DNA from: Winogradskyella sp.
Lineage (GTDB): Bacteria; Bacteroidota; Bacteroidia; Flavobacteriales; Flavobacteriaceae
DNA length: 33,145 nt
Reading direction: 5' to 3'
Assembly: GCA_028383925.1 (NCBI GenBank)
Contig: JAOEWO010000026.1
Location: forward strand, 1 to 33,145
The notes under the pieces: model-generated
Databases searched by the model: none
What the model saw: the letters and a program-made list of their open reading frames with translations, nothing else
Told to the model about the DNA's origin: nothing
Position numbers and translations under genes: made by a program
Part shown: piece by piece, positions 1 through 7,880 of the stretch
How positions within the stretch are numbered: position 1 is the stretch's first letter
Layout of the letters: every line of letters starts with the position of its first letter

Positions 1-1101
1 TTACTGGTAACCTTTATGTTTTTTGCTTGTACAAAAAATGATGATGCCGCCAATTTAAGTTCGTTTAATGGATTTTATAAGGGTATGGATTTATCTTTTC
101 AGAGTGAACTAGAAGATTATAATATAGATTATAAAGATGCTAACGGAAATAGCGTTGAATTATTAGATTTTGTAGCTTCACAAGGTACAAATCTAGTACG
201 CTTAAAGTTATGGCATACACCTCAAGACGGAGAAAATAGCTTAACAGACGTAAAAGCTTATGCTCAAAAAATTAAAGCAAAAAACATAAAATTTCTTCTT
301 AACTTTCATTACAGTGATTTTTGGGCAGATCCTAGTACTCAAACACCACCACTAGCTTGGCAAAACATGACCATCAATGAGGTTAAAGTTGCCATTTATA
401 ATTATACAAAAAACGTAGTAGAACAATTAAAAGCACAAAACACAATACCCCAAATTATACAAATAGGTAACGAAACAGATAGTGGATTCTTATGGGATTA
501 TGGCAAAGTGTGGGACCAGTTTAATAGCAATTGGGCAAATTATGCTAGTTTAGTTAATGAGGCTATTAGAGCAATAAAAGACGTAGATACCAGCAACGAA
601 GTACAGATAATGCTGCACCACTCTAGCGTAGAAAATGCTATTTACTTTTTTGATGAACTTGAAGTTTACAACTTAGATTATGATATTATTGGACTTTCGT
701 ACTATCCGCAATTTCAAATTAAAGATTTAAATCTTGTAGCATCAAAATTAAATGAATTGGCTTTTACTTTTAATAAATCTATTTTAATGGTAGAAGTGGC
801 CTACCCATTTACGCTACAATGGGATGATAATTCTACCAATTATATTGGAAGTTTAGATCAGATATTAGAAGAATTCTCACCAACACCAGAGGGTCAAAAA
901 GCCTATTTTGAATGGTTAGTTACAACCCTTAAAAACATACCCAATAATAAAGGTATTGGTTTTTGCTATTGGGCACCAGATTGGGTGGCATTTAACGGTA
1001 ACGAAAACACATCTACAAACGGCACATCTTGGGAGAACCAATGTCTTTTTGATTTTGAACACAAAGCATTACCTGCACTAAACATATTTAGAGATAACTA
1101 G
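1..1101 (+). CDS. Arabinogalactan endo-beta-1,4-galactanase (GH53), lipoprotein, 5' end missing
   Basis: The frame is already open at base 1 and reads LLVTFMFFAC-T before the first internal ATG. This is the end of a lipoprotein signal peptide with a lipobox ending in Cys, so the true start lies just outside the window and the ATG at 16 is not it. The body is a glycoside hydrolase family 53 TIM barrel: GMDLS near the N-terminus, VRLKLWH, the acid/base Glu in QIGNETDSG (codon 158 from base 1) and the nucleophile Glu in LMVEVAYP (codon 265). GH53 enzymes cut beta-1,4-galactan in pectin side chains. The lipid anchor suggests a surface or periplasmic enzyme. In Bacteroidota such genes usually sit in SusC/SusD polysaccharide loci, which may lie upstream, out of view. 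The family call is firm; the exact substrate is inferred. Confidence 0.9.
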   Translation, partial: LLVTFMFFACTKNDDAANLSSFNGFYKGMDLSFQSELEDYNIDYKDANGNSVELLDFVASQGTNLVRLKLWHTPQDGENSLTDVKAYAQKIKAKNIKFLLNFHYSDFWADPSTQTPPLAWQNMTINEVKVAIYNYTKNVVEQLKAQNTIPQIIQIGNETDSGFLWDYGKVWDQFNSNWANYASLVNEAIRAIKDVDTSNEVQIMLHHSSVENAIYFFDELEVYNLDYDIIGLSYYPQFQIKDLNLVASKLNELAFTFNKSILMVEVAYPFTLQWDDNSTNYIGSLDQILEEFSPTPEGQKAYFEWLVTTLKNIPNNKGIGFCYWAPDWVAFNGNENTSTNGTSWENQCLFDFEHKALPALNIFRDN

Positions 1102-1331
1102 CTCACAAACAATAAAATAAGCTATTAATGCATTTCATCGATGATTAGGTAGTTTTTCTATGTTATTTACCATTGGTCGATTTGCAACCCTTTTTTTAAT
1201 TTTACATATGTCGCTTTATCTAATTTATTGGTATTAAGACTTAAATATTAGGGTTTATCGAGGTATAATGCCATTTTTGATTTGTAATTAACCAATGTCC
1301 CAAGCATTAATGATACTTAATATTAAAACAT

Positions 1332-1345
1332 TAACAACGTTGTTA
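1332..1345. promoter_or_regulatory. Perfect palindrome TAACAACGTTGTTA, candidate operator
   Basis: TAACAACGTTGTTA is identical to its reverse complement over all 14 bases. It overlaps the TTG of the proposed -33 element (1340-1342) of the histidine kinase promoter, where a dimeric regulator could block or recruit polymerase. The palindrome is seen directly; the regulatory role is inferred from position only. Confidence 0.4.
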
Positions 1346-1369
1346 TTGTTTAGTGTTGACTTACTTTTG
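1340..1369 (+). promoter_or_regulatory. Candidate Bacteroidota promoter of the histidine kinase gene
   Basis: TTG at 1340-1342, a 19-nt spacer and TACTTTTG at 1362-1369, which fits TAnnTTTG exactly. Transcription would start near 1374, leaving a leader of about 57 nt before the ATG at 1432. A second, weaker match (TTG 1356-1358 with TATATTTT) has too short a spacer. Confidence 0.5.
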
Positions 1370-1431
1370 TTATATATTTTCAAAAGTTACAGACACCAAA
1401 CTTTCGTACTTCGTCTTAAGACACTACGAAG

Positions 1432-3474
1432 ATGAAACAGTTACTAATATTAGCCTTTCTTTTTGTACCAATTTTTGTTTTTTCACAAAATGAAAAAATA
1501 GACAGCCTTACGGTACAAATAGCTTATCAAAACCAAGACTCCACTAAGGTTGATACTGCGCTAATGCTTATTAATGAACTATATAAAGCCAACGATTATA
1601 AAAAAGCTATTCTTTTTATAAACCAAACAACAAAATTATCAAAAGAATTAAATTACACTAAAGGACTTGCTGGTAGCAATTATTATAAGGCCTTAATATA
1701 TGCTAACCAAAACGATTATTATAACGCCATAGATAATTATAACAAATCTAGAAACTATTATTTACAAATTGCTGACACCCTTGGCGTTGCTAAAACAAGT
1801 AATAGCATAGGGCTTATAGAAATTAAACGTGGTAATTATGCTAAAGGACTTAAAAATTCACTTTCCGCGATAGCAATTTTTGAAAAACGTAATTTAAAGC
1901 GCGAATTAAGCACTGCTTACAATAGCTTAGCAGAGGTATATTTTAAAACAAACCAAATAGATAAAGCTATAGATTTTAATTTTAAAGCTTTAGAAATACG
2001 CAAACAGATTGACGATAGAAACGGTGTAAAATTATCTACTAAAAATATTGCTGATTTATATTCTGTAAGAAAAGAACATCGCAAAGCCATAGAGTATTAC
2101 GAAAATGTACTCGACATTTTAAACCCTGAAACAGACCAAGATTTACGTGGGGATATTTTACCAAAACTAGGTAGTGAATACTTAAGATTTAATGCTTTTG
2201 ATAAAGCCTCAGACTATTTAGTAGAAGGTCTAAAATACAATAGAAAACAAGATAATAAAGAAGGAATTTTAAGAGCTTTAAATGCCATAGGAAACTTAAA
2301 CCTTAAAAAGAAAAAAGTAAAATTGGCAGAATTACAATTAAATGAAGCTTATGATATTGCTTTAAAAATTGATAATAAGACAGAGCTATTAGAAAACTAC
2401 AAACTTCATATTACTTTAGACTCTACACGTGGTTTTTTTGAAAATGCTTTTTTCTGGCAAAATAAATATCATGATTTAAAAGCATCACTTTCAGTTATAG
2501 ATGAACCTAAATTTAAAACAGATACAGAACCCTTAGACCTCTATAATACTGGTAACAGCTCAATTATTGCAGAAACAAACAACAGTACAAAGACAACTTG
2601 GCTTACCAATCCTATTACGTTATACAGTCTAATTGCAGCACTTTTACTACTAATTATCTTACTAGTTTTTATATACTTAAAAGGATTAAAACATAGAACA
2701 ACAATTACCCAACAACGAGAAAAAATAGAGCAAGAACGTATTAGAAATGAAGCTATACTAGAGCAGACTCACCACTTAGAAGAAGTTAACCAAGTAAAAG
2801 ATAAATTATTCTCAATAGTCTCTCACGACTTAAAAGATTCTATCTCTTCAATTAAAGCTTTTTTAGATTTACTAAAAGAAGATAGTATATCTAAAGAAGA
2901 GTTTAACGAACTCTTACCAGAGTTAAGCGAAAACGCAAATAATGCCTCTTCTCTTTTATTTAACTTATTAAATTGGTCTAAATCGCAAATGCAAAATTTA
3001 GAGCCAAGCCCAGAGTTATTTAACATTCAAGATGTATTTAGAACTAAAATGGCTTTAGTAGAACAGAAAATTGAGGACAAACGTATTGTATTAATAGATG
3101 AATCTACACGAGACTTTGTATACGCAGATAAGAGTATGCTAGAAATTGTTATTCAAAATTTAATTACCAATGCTGTAAAATTTAGTAGAATAGGAGATGT
3201 TATTACAATTTCTAATCAAGATATAAATGGTAAAGCCCTAATATGTGTAGAAGATACAGGTGTCGGTGTATCTAGAAACAATATAGACAAGCTATTTAAT
3301 GCTAATGAAAATTTTACTACTGTTGGCACTAAAAACGAAAAAGGCACTGGTCTAGGTCTTACAATTGCTAAAGATTTAGTTGAACTAAATAATGGTAAAA
3401 TTTGGGTTGAGAGTACCCAAAACATTGGAAGTAAATTCTTTATTGAGCTTCCAAAAGCCGCATCAAAAGCTTAA
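1432..3474 (+). CDS. TPR-containing sensor histidine kinase
   Basis: 680 residues. A signal peptide (MKQLLILAFLFVPIFVFSQ) leads into about 340 residues of tetratricopeptide repeats that should lie in the periplasm; helix pairs such as YNAIDNYNKSRNYY and KAIDFNFKALEIRKQ are visible. A single membrane helix follows at about residues 395-419, then a short coiled coil. The cytoplasmic kinase core has the phospho-acceptor His in FSIVSHDLKDS (H465), the N box NLITNAVKFS (N576-N580), the G1 box DTGVGV (608-613) and the G2 box GTGLGL (638-643). There is no receiver domain and no response regulator nearby, so it is an orphan whose partner is elsewhere. TPR kinases of this shape are common in flavobacteria; the signal sensed is unknown. 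The gene has its own promoter, and the next gene starts 38 nt after its stop. Confidence 0.93.
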   Translation: MKQLLILAFLFVPIFVFSQNEKIDSLTVQIAYQNQDSTKVDTALMLINELYKANDYKKAILFINQTTKLSKELNYTKGLAGSNYYKALIYANQNDYYNAIDNYNKSRNYYLQIADTLGVAKTSNSIGLIEIKRGNYAKGLKNSLSAIAIFEKRNLKRELSTAYNSLAEVYFKTNQIDKAIDFNFKALEIRKQIDDRNGVKLSTKNIADLYSVRKEHRKAIEYYENVLDILNPETDQDLRGDILPKLGSEYLRFNAFDKASDYLVEGLKYNRKQDNKEGILRALNAIGNLNLKKKKVKLAELQLNEAYDIALKIDNKTELLENYKLHITLDSTRGFFENAFFWQNKYHDLKASLSVIDEPKFKTDTEPLDLYNTGNSSIIAETNNSTKTTWLTNPITLYSLIAALLLLIILLVFIYLKGLKHRTTITQQREKIEQERIRNEAILEQTHHLEEVNQVKDKLFSIVSHDLKDSISSIKAFLDLLKEDSISKEEFNELLPELSENANNASSLLFNLLNWSKSQMQNLEPSPELFNIQDVFRTKMALVEQKIEDKRIVLIDESTRDFVYADKSMLEIVIQNLITNAVKFSRIGDVITISNQDINGKALICVEDTGVGVSRNNIDKLFNANENFTTVGTKNEKGTGLGLTIAKDLVELNNGKIWVESTQNIGSKFFIELPKAASKA

Positions 3475-3484
3475 TTATTTTTAT

Positions 3485-3512
3485 CTATATTTAGCCTCTT
3501 AAATATAGTTTT
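3485..3512 (+). terminator. AT-rich stem-loop plus T4 between kinase and cpeT-like gene
   Basis: CTATATTTA (3485-3493), loop GCCTCT and TAAATATAG (3500-3508) form a perfect 9-bp stem, followed by TTTT and directly by the ATG at 3513. It could be a weak terminator for the kinase gene or a structure that hides the start of the next gene. TATATTTA (3486-3493) in the left arm also resembles a -7 element, so the role is open. Confidence 0.45.
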
Positions 3513-4121
3513 ATGAGACATCTGCTTGCTTTTTCTATTCTATTAATTACCGTTTTAAGTTGTAAAGACGCTACTAAAACTGAGCTTAAAGAGTTATTTG
3601 CGCTAATGCAAGGTTCTTTTAGCTCAGAAATTCAGTATCAAGTAGATTCAACTTATTATAATATAGTTTTACATATGTATCCTATTTGGGAAGAAAAAGG
3701 CAACTTTCTTTATGTAGAACAAGCACAAAACACAAGACCTAACTCGCCATATCGCCAACGTATATACGAGGTAAAACGACATTCTGATAGTACATTTAGC
3801 TCTGCTATATACAGATTAAATACAGACTCGCTATGGATTGGCAAATGGAAAAACCCAAAAGCCTTTGACTCTATAACTTTAGAAAACATAAGCCTAAAAG
3901 AAGGCTGCGACGTTATTCTAAACAAGGTTGCACCAAAGTATTTTACAGGCAAAACAGGCGATAACACCTGTGTAAGCAGTATGAATGGAGCTTCTTTTGC
4001 ACGTAGCGAAGTAGAGATTTTAGAAGATAAAATTATCTCTTGGGATCGTGGTTTTGATGCTAATGGCACGTATGTTTGGGGTGCAGAAAAAAGTGGCTAT
4101 ATTTTTAATAAGCTAGATTAA
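3513..4121 (+). CDS. CpcT/CpeT-family (DUF1001) lipoprotein
   Basis: 202 residues with a lipoprotein signal peptide (lipobox LITVLSC, Cys17), so probably anchored in the envelope. The body has the marks of the CpcT/CpeT family: YVEQAQ, SPYRQRIYEV, a GCDVIL segment, FTGKTGDNTC, NGASFARSEVEI, and WDRGFDANGTYVWG near the end. In cyanobacteria the family attaches bilin chromophores to phycobiliproteins. A flavobacterium has no phycobilisomes, so here it more likely binds another hydrophobic or tetrapyrrole ligand; that is inference. The family match rests on recalled motif order. It lies 38 nt behind the kinase and ends convergently against the ctlX-like gene, so it may be co-transcribed with the kinase or stand alone. 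Confidence 0.75.
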   Translation: MRHLLAFSILLITVLSCKDATKTELKELFALMQGSFSSEIQYQVDSTYYNIVLHMYPIWEEKGNFLYVEQAQNTRPNSPYRQRIYEVKRHSDSTFSSAIYRLNTDSLWIGKWKNPKAFDSITLENISLKEGCDVILNKVAPKYFTGKTGDNTCVSSMNGASFARSEVEILEDKIISWDRGFDANGTYVWGAEKSGYIFNKLD

Positions 4122-4132
4122 AAAAGAAAAAA

Positions 4133-4182
4133 AAGGTTTATTTGTTTAATAACTATAAAAGTAATTAGACAAACAAACCCTT
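4133..4182. terminator. Imperfect inverted repeat between convergent genes, likely bidirectional terminator
   Basis: AAGGTTTATTTGT (4133-4145) can pair with ACAAACAAACCCTT (4169-4182), with one bulged C and one A-C mismatch. Oligo-A lies upstream (4120-4134). It sits between the stops of the cpeT-like and ctlX-like genes. The imperfect stem and loop of about 23 nt lower confidence. Confidence 0.4.
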
Positions 4183-4202
4183 ACATAACCTTGTTACTGT
4201 AT

Positions 4203-5135
4203 TTAAATCTTTGGCAAAAACACCTCAGCCATCATACAACGCGCACTACCACCACCGCAAGTCTCAATAGTTTCTAAAGAGCTATAAATAATAGGACAGT
4301 GCTTTTCTATACTCTTAATTTGGTTTGGTGTTAAGCTGCTATAAGCCGTTTCACTCATTACTAAATACCGCTGATTATTAGCACCACGTAATTGTAGCAT
4401 ATTACCAGCAAACTGATGCATCTGTCCTTCAGTAATAGAAATAACCTCTTTCTTATCTTGCTTTAAATGTTTTACAACATTTTTACGTTCTTTTTTATCG
4501 TCGATAGTATCTAAACAAATTACCGCAAAATTTTCAGCTAAACACATCATTACATTGGTGTGGTAAATCTCTAAACGTTTACCGTCTACAGTTTGGTTTG
4601 CAGTAAAAATTACGGGTGTATATTCAAAATCTTCACAAAACTCAATAAACAATTCCTCGTCTGCACGAGGCGATAATGCACAATAAGCTTTTCTGTTTAC
4701 ACGATCCATTAAAATACTACCCGTACCTTCTAAAAAAACACCTTCGTGCTCTGCTGAGGTATAATCTATAATATTTTCTATTTTAAAACCTTCTTTTTCT
4801 AATCTAATGAAAACTTCGTCTCGTCGTTCGCGTCTTCTATTTTCAGCAAACATAGGATACTTTGCAACATCACCATTGCCATGAAAACTCACCCAATTAT
4901 TAGGGAATAATGAGTCTGGCGTATCCATCAGCTTATCATCATTCTCTACAATTACGTTAATACCTACAGCGCGCAATTTTATTACAAAAGCATCAAATTC
5001 TTCTTGTGCTTTTGTATTAATCTCAGCATTTTTTAAATCTAAATCTTCCTGAAAATAATTATTAACGGCCGTCTGTTCATTCATCCTAAAATTTACAGGC
5101 CTAATCATTAATATTGTATCTGTTGTTTGTTGCAT
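4203..5135 (-). CDS. ctlX: CtlX-type citrulline/guanidino-group hydrolase (amidinotransferase fold)
   Basis: 310 residues from the ATG at 5135. The open frame runs on to a TTG at 5159, but that TTG is part of a promoter -7 element and is rejected. The protein has the pentein (guanidino-modifying) fold: ILMIRPVNF at the start, SLFPNNWVSFH, EGVFLEGTGS with the acidic residues, the catalytic His in IYHTNVMM, and the catalytic Cys in GGGSARCMMAEVFLP (C300 in my count). It matches the citrulline utilisation hydrolase CtlX group best. That group hydrolyses citrulline-like ureido compounds, but the substrate cannot be read from sequence. A distant relative of the same fold is encoded at 14868-15779. 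It has its own promoter and is transcribed away from the M14 peptidase gene. Confidence 0.82.
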   Translation of the reverse strand: MQQTTDTILMIRPVNFRMNEQTAVNNYFQEDLDLKNAEINTKAQEEFDAFVIKLRAVGINVIVENDDKLMDTPDSLFPNNWVSFHGNGDVAKYPMFAENRRRERRDEVFIRLEKEGFKIENIIDYTSAEHEGVFLEGTGSILMDRVNRKAYCALSPRADEELFIEFCEDFEYTPVIFTANQTVDGKRLEIYHTNVMMCLAENFAVICLDTIDDKKERKNVVKHLKQDKKEVISITEGQMHQFAGNMLQLRGANNQRYLVMSETAYSSLTPNQIKSIEKHCPIIYSSLETIETCGGGSARCMMAEVFLPKI

Positions 5136-5156
5136 ATCTATAATTTTGAAGCTGCG

Positions 5157-5184
5157 CAAAATTACTCTTTTTTACGATTTCAAA
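5157..5184 (-). promoter_or_regulatory. Candidate promoter of the ctlX-like gene
   Basis: On the minus strand: TTTG (5184-5181), a 16-nt spacer and TAATTTTG (5164-5157), an exact TAnnTTTG. Transcription would begin about 15-20 nt before the ATG at 5135. The TTG that could extend the reading frame upstream is the end of this element, which decides the start. Confidence 0.6.
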
Positions 5185-5218
5185 TTTAAGCTTTACGTCT
5201 TTATTTCATTAAAATTGT

Positions 5219-5226
5219 TAAGTTTG
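5219..5226 (+). promoter_or_regulatory. Candidate -7 element TAAGTTTG of the M14 peptidase gene
   Basis: TAAGTTTG fits TAnnTTTG exactly and lies 19 nt before the ATG at 5246, implying a leader of only about 15 nt. No TTG is found at the expected -33 distance. Confidence 0.4.
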
Positions 5227-5245
5227 AAGTATAATCTAATAGAAA

Positions 5246-6997
5246 ATGAAAAAATTCGTAATCCTCTTTTTAATTTTTATATCTTGTTCAGATAAAAACG
5301 AACAAAAAAACAAGACAGCAACGCCTATAGATTTTACAACTACTTTCGAAAAAAGTAAAGGTTTAGAAACAGCAACTTACAGCGAAACCATTACATATTA
5401 TACAGATTTAGCTAATAAGTATTCTCAAATTTCTATTGAAGCAATCGGAGAAACCGATGCTGGTAAGCCACTTCATATCGTTACTCTAAATATGAATGGT
5501 AAACCGAACGATTTTAAAACTATTAGAAAAAATAACAGAATTATCTTAATTAACAACGGTATTCATCCTGGTGAATCTGATGGTATTGATGCCACTATGA
5601 TGCTTTACAGAGATATTGTACAAGGAAAAATAAAAGCACCACAACAAACCGTTTTAGTTACCATACCTATTTACAATGTTGGTGGTAGTTTAAACAGAAA
5701 TTCTGGTACACGTACCAACCAAAACGGACCAAAATCATACGGTTTTAGAGGAAATGCACGTAATTATGATTTAAATCGAGATTTTATAAAATCAGACACA
5801 AAAAACTCAAAAACTTTTGCAAAAATATTTCATTTAGTACAACCCGATGTTTTTATAGATAACCACGTAAGTAACGGTGCAGATTACCAGTATACATTAA
5901 CACATCTATTTACACAACACAATAAATTGGGTGGTAAATTAGGTAACTATTTACATTCTGAAATGATGCCGCAGCTAGAACAGAAATTACAAGCAAAATC
6001 TTGGGACATTACGCCATACGTTAATGTTTTTAACCGTACACCAGACGCTGGTTTTTCACAGTTTATGGACTCACCACGGTACTCTACAGGTTACACCTCG
6101 TTATTTAATACACTTGGTATGATGGTTGAAACCCACATGTTAAAACCTTATAAACAGCGCGTAGAAGGCACTTACCAATTAATGTTAAGCCTATTAGAAA
6201 TTACAGAAGAACAAGGTGATAGAATTACAGCATTAAGAAACGAACAATCAAAAACATGGTCTATTGGTAAAAACTACCCTTTAGCATGGGCCGTTGACAC
6301 AACAAAATTCTCTACTCTAAAATTTAAAGGGTATGAAGGAGAAATGATTATGAGCGAATTAACAGGTGCTAAACGTTTAAAATACGATATTTCTAAGCCC
6401 TTTACAAAAGATGTAAAATATCAAAATTATTTTAAACCAACTACCGAAGTTACCATACCAACAGCCTATATAATACCACAAGGCTGGTACAATGTTATAG
6501 ACTTACTAAAGTTAAATAACGTAGAATTTACCCAAATAAAAAACGACACCATACTAACAGTACAATCTTATAAAATCGATAATTACAAAACTAGAACAGC
6601 TGCGTACGAAGGGCATTATTTACATTACAACACAACGGTAAAAACTACAGATGTAAAATTAAATTTTAAACAAGGAGATTATATGGTTAGCACCAACCAA
6701 AAGGCCATGCGTTACTTGCTTGAAACGTTAGAACCAGCTGCACCAGATTCATTTTTTAATTGGAATTTTTTTGACACTATTTTACAACAAAAAGAAGGTT
6801 TCTCACCTTATGTATGGGAAGACAAAGCACAAATGCTTTTAAAAACAAACCCTAAACTTCAAATAGAATACAATATAAAAATTAGCTATGAAGAAGATTT
6901 TGCTAACAATTGGTATGCACAATTAGATTGGCTACATAAACAAAGTGGTAATTATGAAAAAGTACATTTACAATATCCGGTTTATAGACTTAAGTAA
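5246..6997 (+). CDS. M14-family zinc carboxypeptidase lipoprotein
   Basis: 583 residues. The N-terminus (MKKFVILFLIFISC) is a lipoprotein signal with Cys at position 14. The peptidase domain spans about residues 40-320: zinc ligands H107 and E110 in GIHPGESDG, the substrate carboxylate site N177-R178 in DLNRDF, the third zinc ligand H207 in DNHVSNG, and the catalytic Glu E295 in MVETHML. The remaining 260 or so residues form a C-terminal domain without motifs I know. The family removes C-terminal amino acids or trims peptides, and the lipid anchor places this one in the envelope. All key residues are present, so it should be active; the substrate is unknown. It is a single gene, divergent from ctlX. 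Confidence 0.87.
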   Translation: MKKFVILFLIFISCSDKNEQKNKTATPIDFTTTFEKSKGLETATYSETITYYTDLANKYSQISIEAIGETDAGKPLHIVTLNMNGKPNDFKTIRKNNRIILINNGIHPGESDGIDATMMLYRDIVQGKIKAPQQTVLVTIPIYNVGGSLNRNSGTRTNQNGPKSYGFRGNARNYDLNRDFIKSDTKNSKTFAKIFHLVQPDVFIDNHVSNGADYQYTLTHLFTQHNKLGGKLGNYLHSEMMPQLEQKLQAKSWDITPYVNVFNRTPDAGFSQFMDSPRYSTGYTSLFNTLGMMVETHMLKPYKQRVEGTYQLMLSLLEITEEQGDRITALRNEQSKTWSIGKNYPLAWAVDTTKFSTLKFKGYEGEMIMSELTGAKRLKYDISKPFTKDVKYQNYFKPTTEVTIPTAYIIPQGWYNVIDLLKLNNVEFTQIKNDTILTVQSYKIDNYKTRTAAYEGHYLHYNTTVKTTDVKLNFKQGDYMVSTNQKAMRYLLETLEPAAPDSFFNWNFFDTILQQKEGFSPYVWEDKAQMLLKTNPKLQIEYNIKISYEEDFANNWYAQLDWLHKQSGNYEKVHLQYPVYRLK

Positions 6998-7176
6998 GCC
7001 TAAGGCTGTGGACTAATTTACATTTAACCAAAGTGTTAAACAGTAATTTAGGTTTAAATTTATGTTGTAAAATTAAATCACCACTCTAAATTTTGATTAT
7101 TAAAAGAAGACTATGAATATAAAGCAACTAGAATAACTACACCAAACCATAATTAACGCAACACGATAAATTAAAA

Positions 7177-7758
7177 CTAAATCAAAATTTTAATATTAGC
7201 ATAACTATTCTCTAGCGCCTTTACTGTTGCTTTATCGTCTAACCACATTACATTAGTAATACCTTCATCTTCTTGAGGAAATAATTCGCCATCAAAATCA
7301 GTTTTCATTTCAAACCAATAAGTCACTTTAATTTTATGCTTGCCGTTGCGTTTAAAAACATGATAGGTTATTGGTAAAGGTTTGGTTATAACTAAACCAG
7401 AAACACCAGTCTCTTCCTCCACCTCTCTTATTGCGGTGGCTTCAATAGTTTCCTTCCCTTCTGTTTTTCCTTTTGGTAAATCCCATTTATTATTTCGATA
7501 AATAAAAAGAATCTCGTTTTTTTGATTGTAGACCTTACCACCACCTGCAACAACATTAGGTAATAATTTTAAAAATTGCTTTAGTAATTTATTTGGGTTT
7601 TCGCCAATAAGCTGAACAGATTCTAAATTTGTAGAATTAAGCCTTTTAATTACCTTATTAATATTTACAGTTTTAAGTAGGTAAGATTCAAAACCAGATT
7701 CTCGTTCTACTTCGGTGGTTAATATAATAGGTTTATCGCCTACAAAAATAGTGTACAT
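7177..7758 (-). CDS. NUDIX hydrolase with N-terminal extension
   Basis: 193 residues. The NUDIX box is complete at about residues 97-119: G-x5-E, then x7, then REVEEETGV, supplying the Mg-binding glutamates. It is preceded by LPKGKTEG and followed by strands ending in DEGITNVMWL. About 75 residues precede the fold (starting MYTIFVGDKPI) and are not part of the usual 130-residue domain; they look like a small alpha/beta cap. NUDIX enzymes hydrolyse nucleoside diphosphates linked to another group, and the substrate cannot be told here. No winged-helix domain is visible, so it is not an NrtR-type regulator. It is divergent from pyrE, a pairing I recall as common in flavobacteria. Confidence 0.88.
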   Translation of the reverse strand: MYTIFVGDKPIILTTEVERESGFESYLLKTVNINKVIKRLNSTNLESVQLIGENPNKLLKQFLKLLPNVVAGGGKVYNQKNEILFIYRNNKWDLPKGKTEGKETIEATAIREVEEETGVSGLVITKPLPITYHVFKRNGKHKIKVTYWFEMKTDFDGELFPQEDEGITNVMWLDDKATVKALENSYANIKILI

Positions 7759-7797
7759 AGTTTTGGGTTGATTGAAACATAATGCCTGTAAAAATAT

Positions 7798-7820
7798 TAT
7801 TTTTTATGACATAAAAAATA
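7798..7820. promoter_or_regulatory. 23-bp perfect palindrome between NUDIX and pyrE genes
   Basis: TATTTTTTATG (7798-7808), a central A, and CATAAAAAATA (7810-7820) are exact reverse complements: 11-bp arms with a 1-nt centre. It lies in the divergent region 39 nt before the NUDIX start and 60 nt before pyrE. The tight centre favours a protein-binding site over an RNA hairpin. The bound factor is unknown. Confidence 0.5.
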
Positions 7821-7868
7821 CATTGAAAATTAATTTTACATTAAAAATAAATAACTTCTAAAAATGAT

Positions 7869-7876
7869 TAATTTTG
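7869..7876 (+). promoter_or_regulatory. -7 element TAATTTTG immediately before pyrE
   Basis: TAATTTTG matches TAnnTTTG exactly and ends 4 nt before the pyrE ATG at 7881, so the expected transcript start falls on or next to the start codon. No clear -33 TTG is found at the normal spacing. Confidence 0.5.
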
Positions 7877-7880
7877 CAAC

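Larger units (their letters stand above)
1102..1431. other. 330-nt AT-rich intergenic region without a gene
   Basis: Neither strand holds a convincing coding sequence. One short ATG frame at 1160 (about 25 codons) has no homology I recognise. No clear terminator follows the GH53 gene. The last 100 bases carry a perfect 14-bp palindrome and a Bacteroidota-type promoter for the kinase gene, listed separately. Confidence 0.6.

Noticed and set aside
1160..1240. Short ATG frame (about 25 codons) before the kinase gene
   Set aside because: Hydrophobic by base composition, no start context and no similarity I recognise.
5136..5159. TTG start of the ctlX-like gene
   Set aside because: The TTG belongs to the promoter -7 element TAATTTTG, so it would not be in the mRNA.
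7023..7040. TTTAAC/GTTAAA hairpin after the M14 gene
   Set aside because: Only 6 AT-rich base pairs and no T run; too weak to call a terminator.
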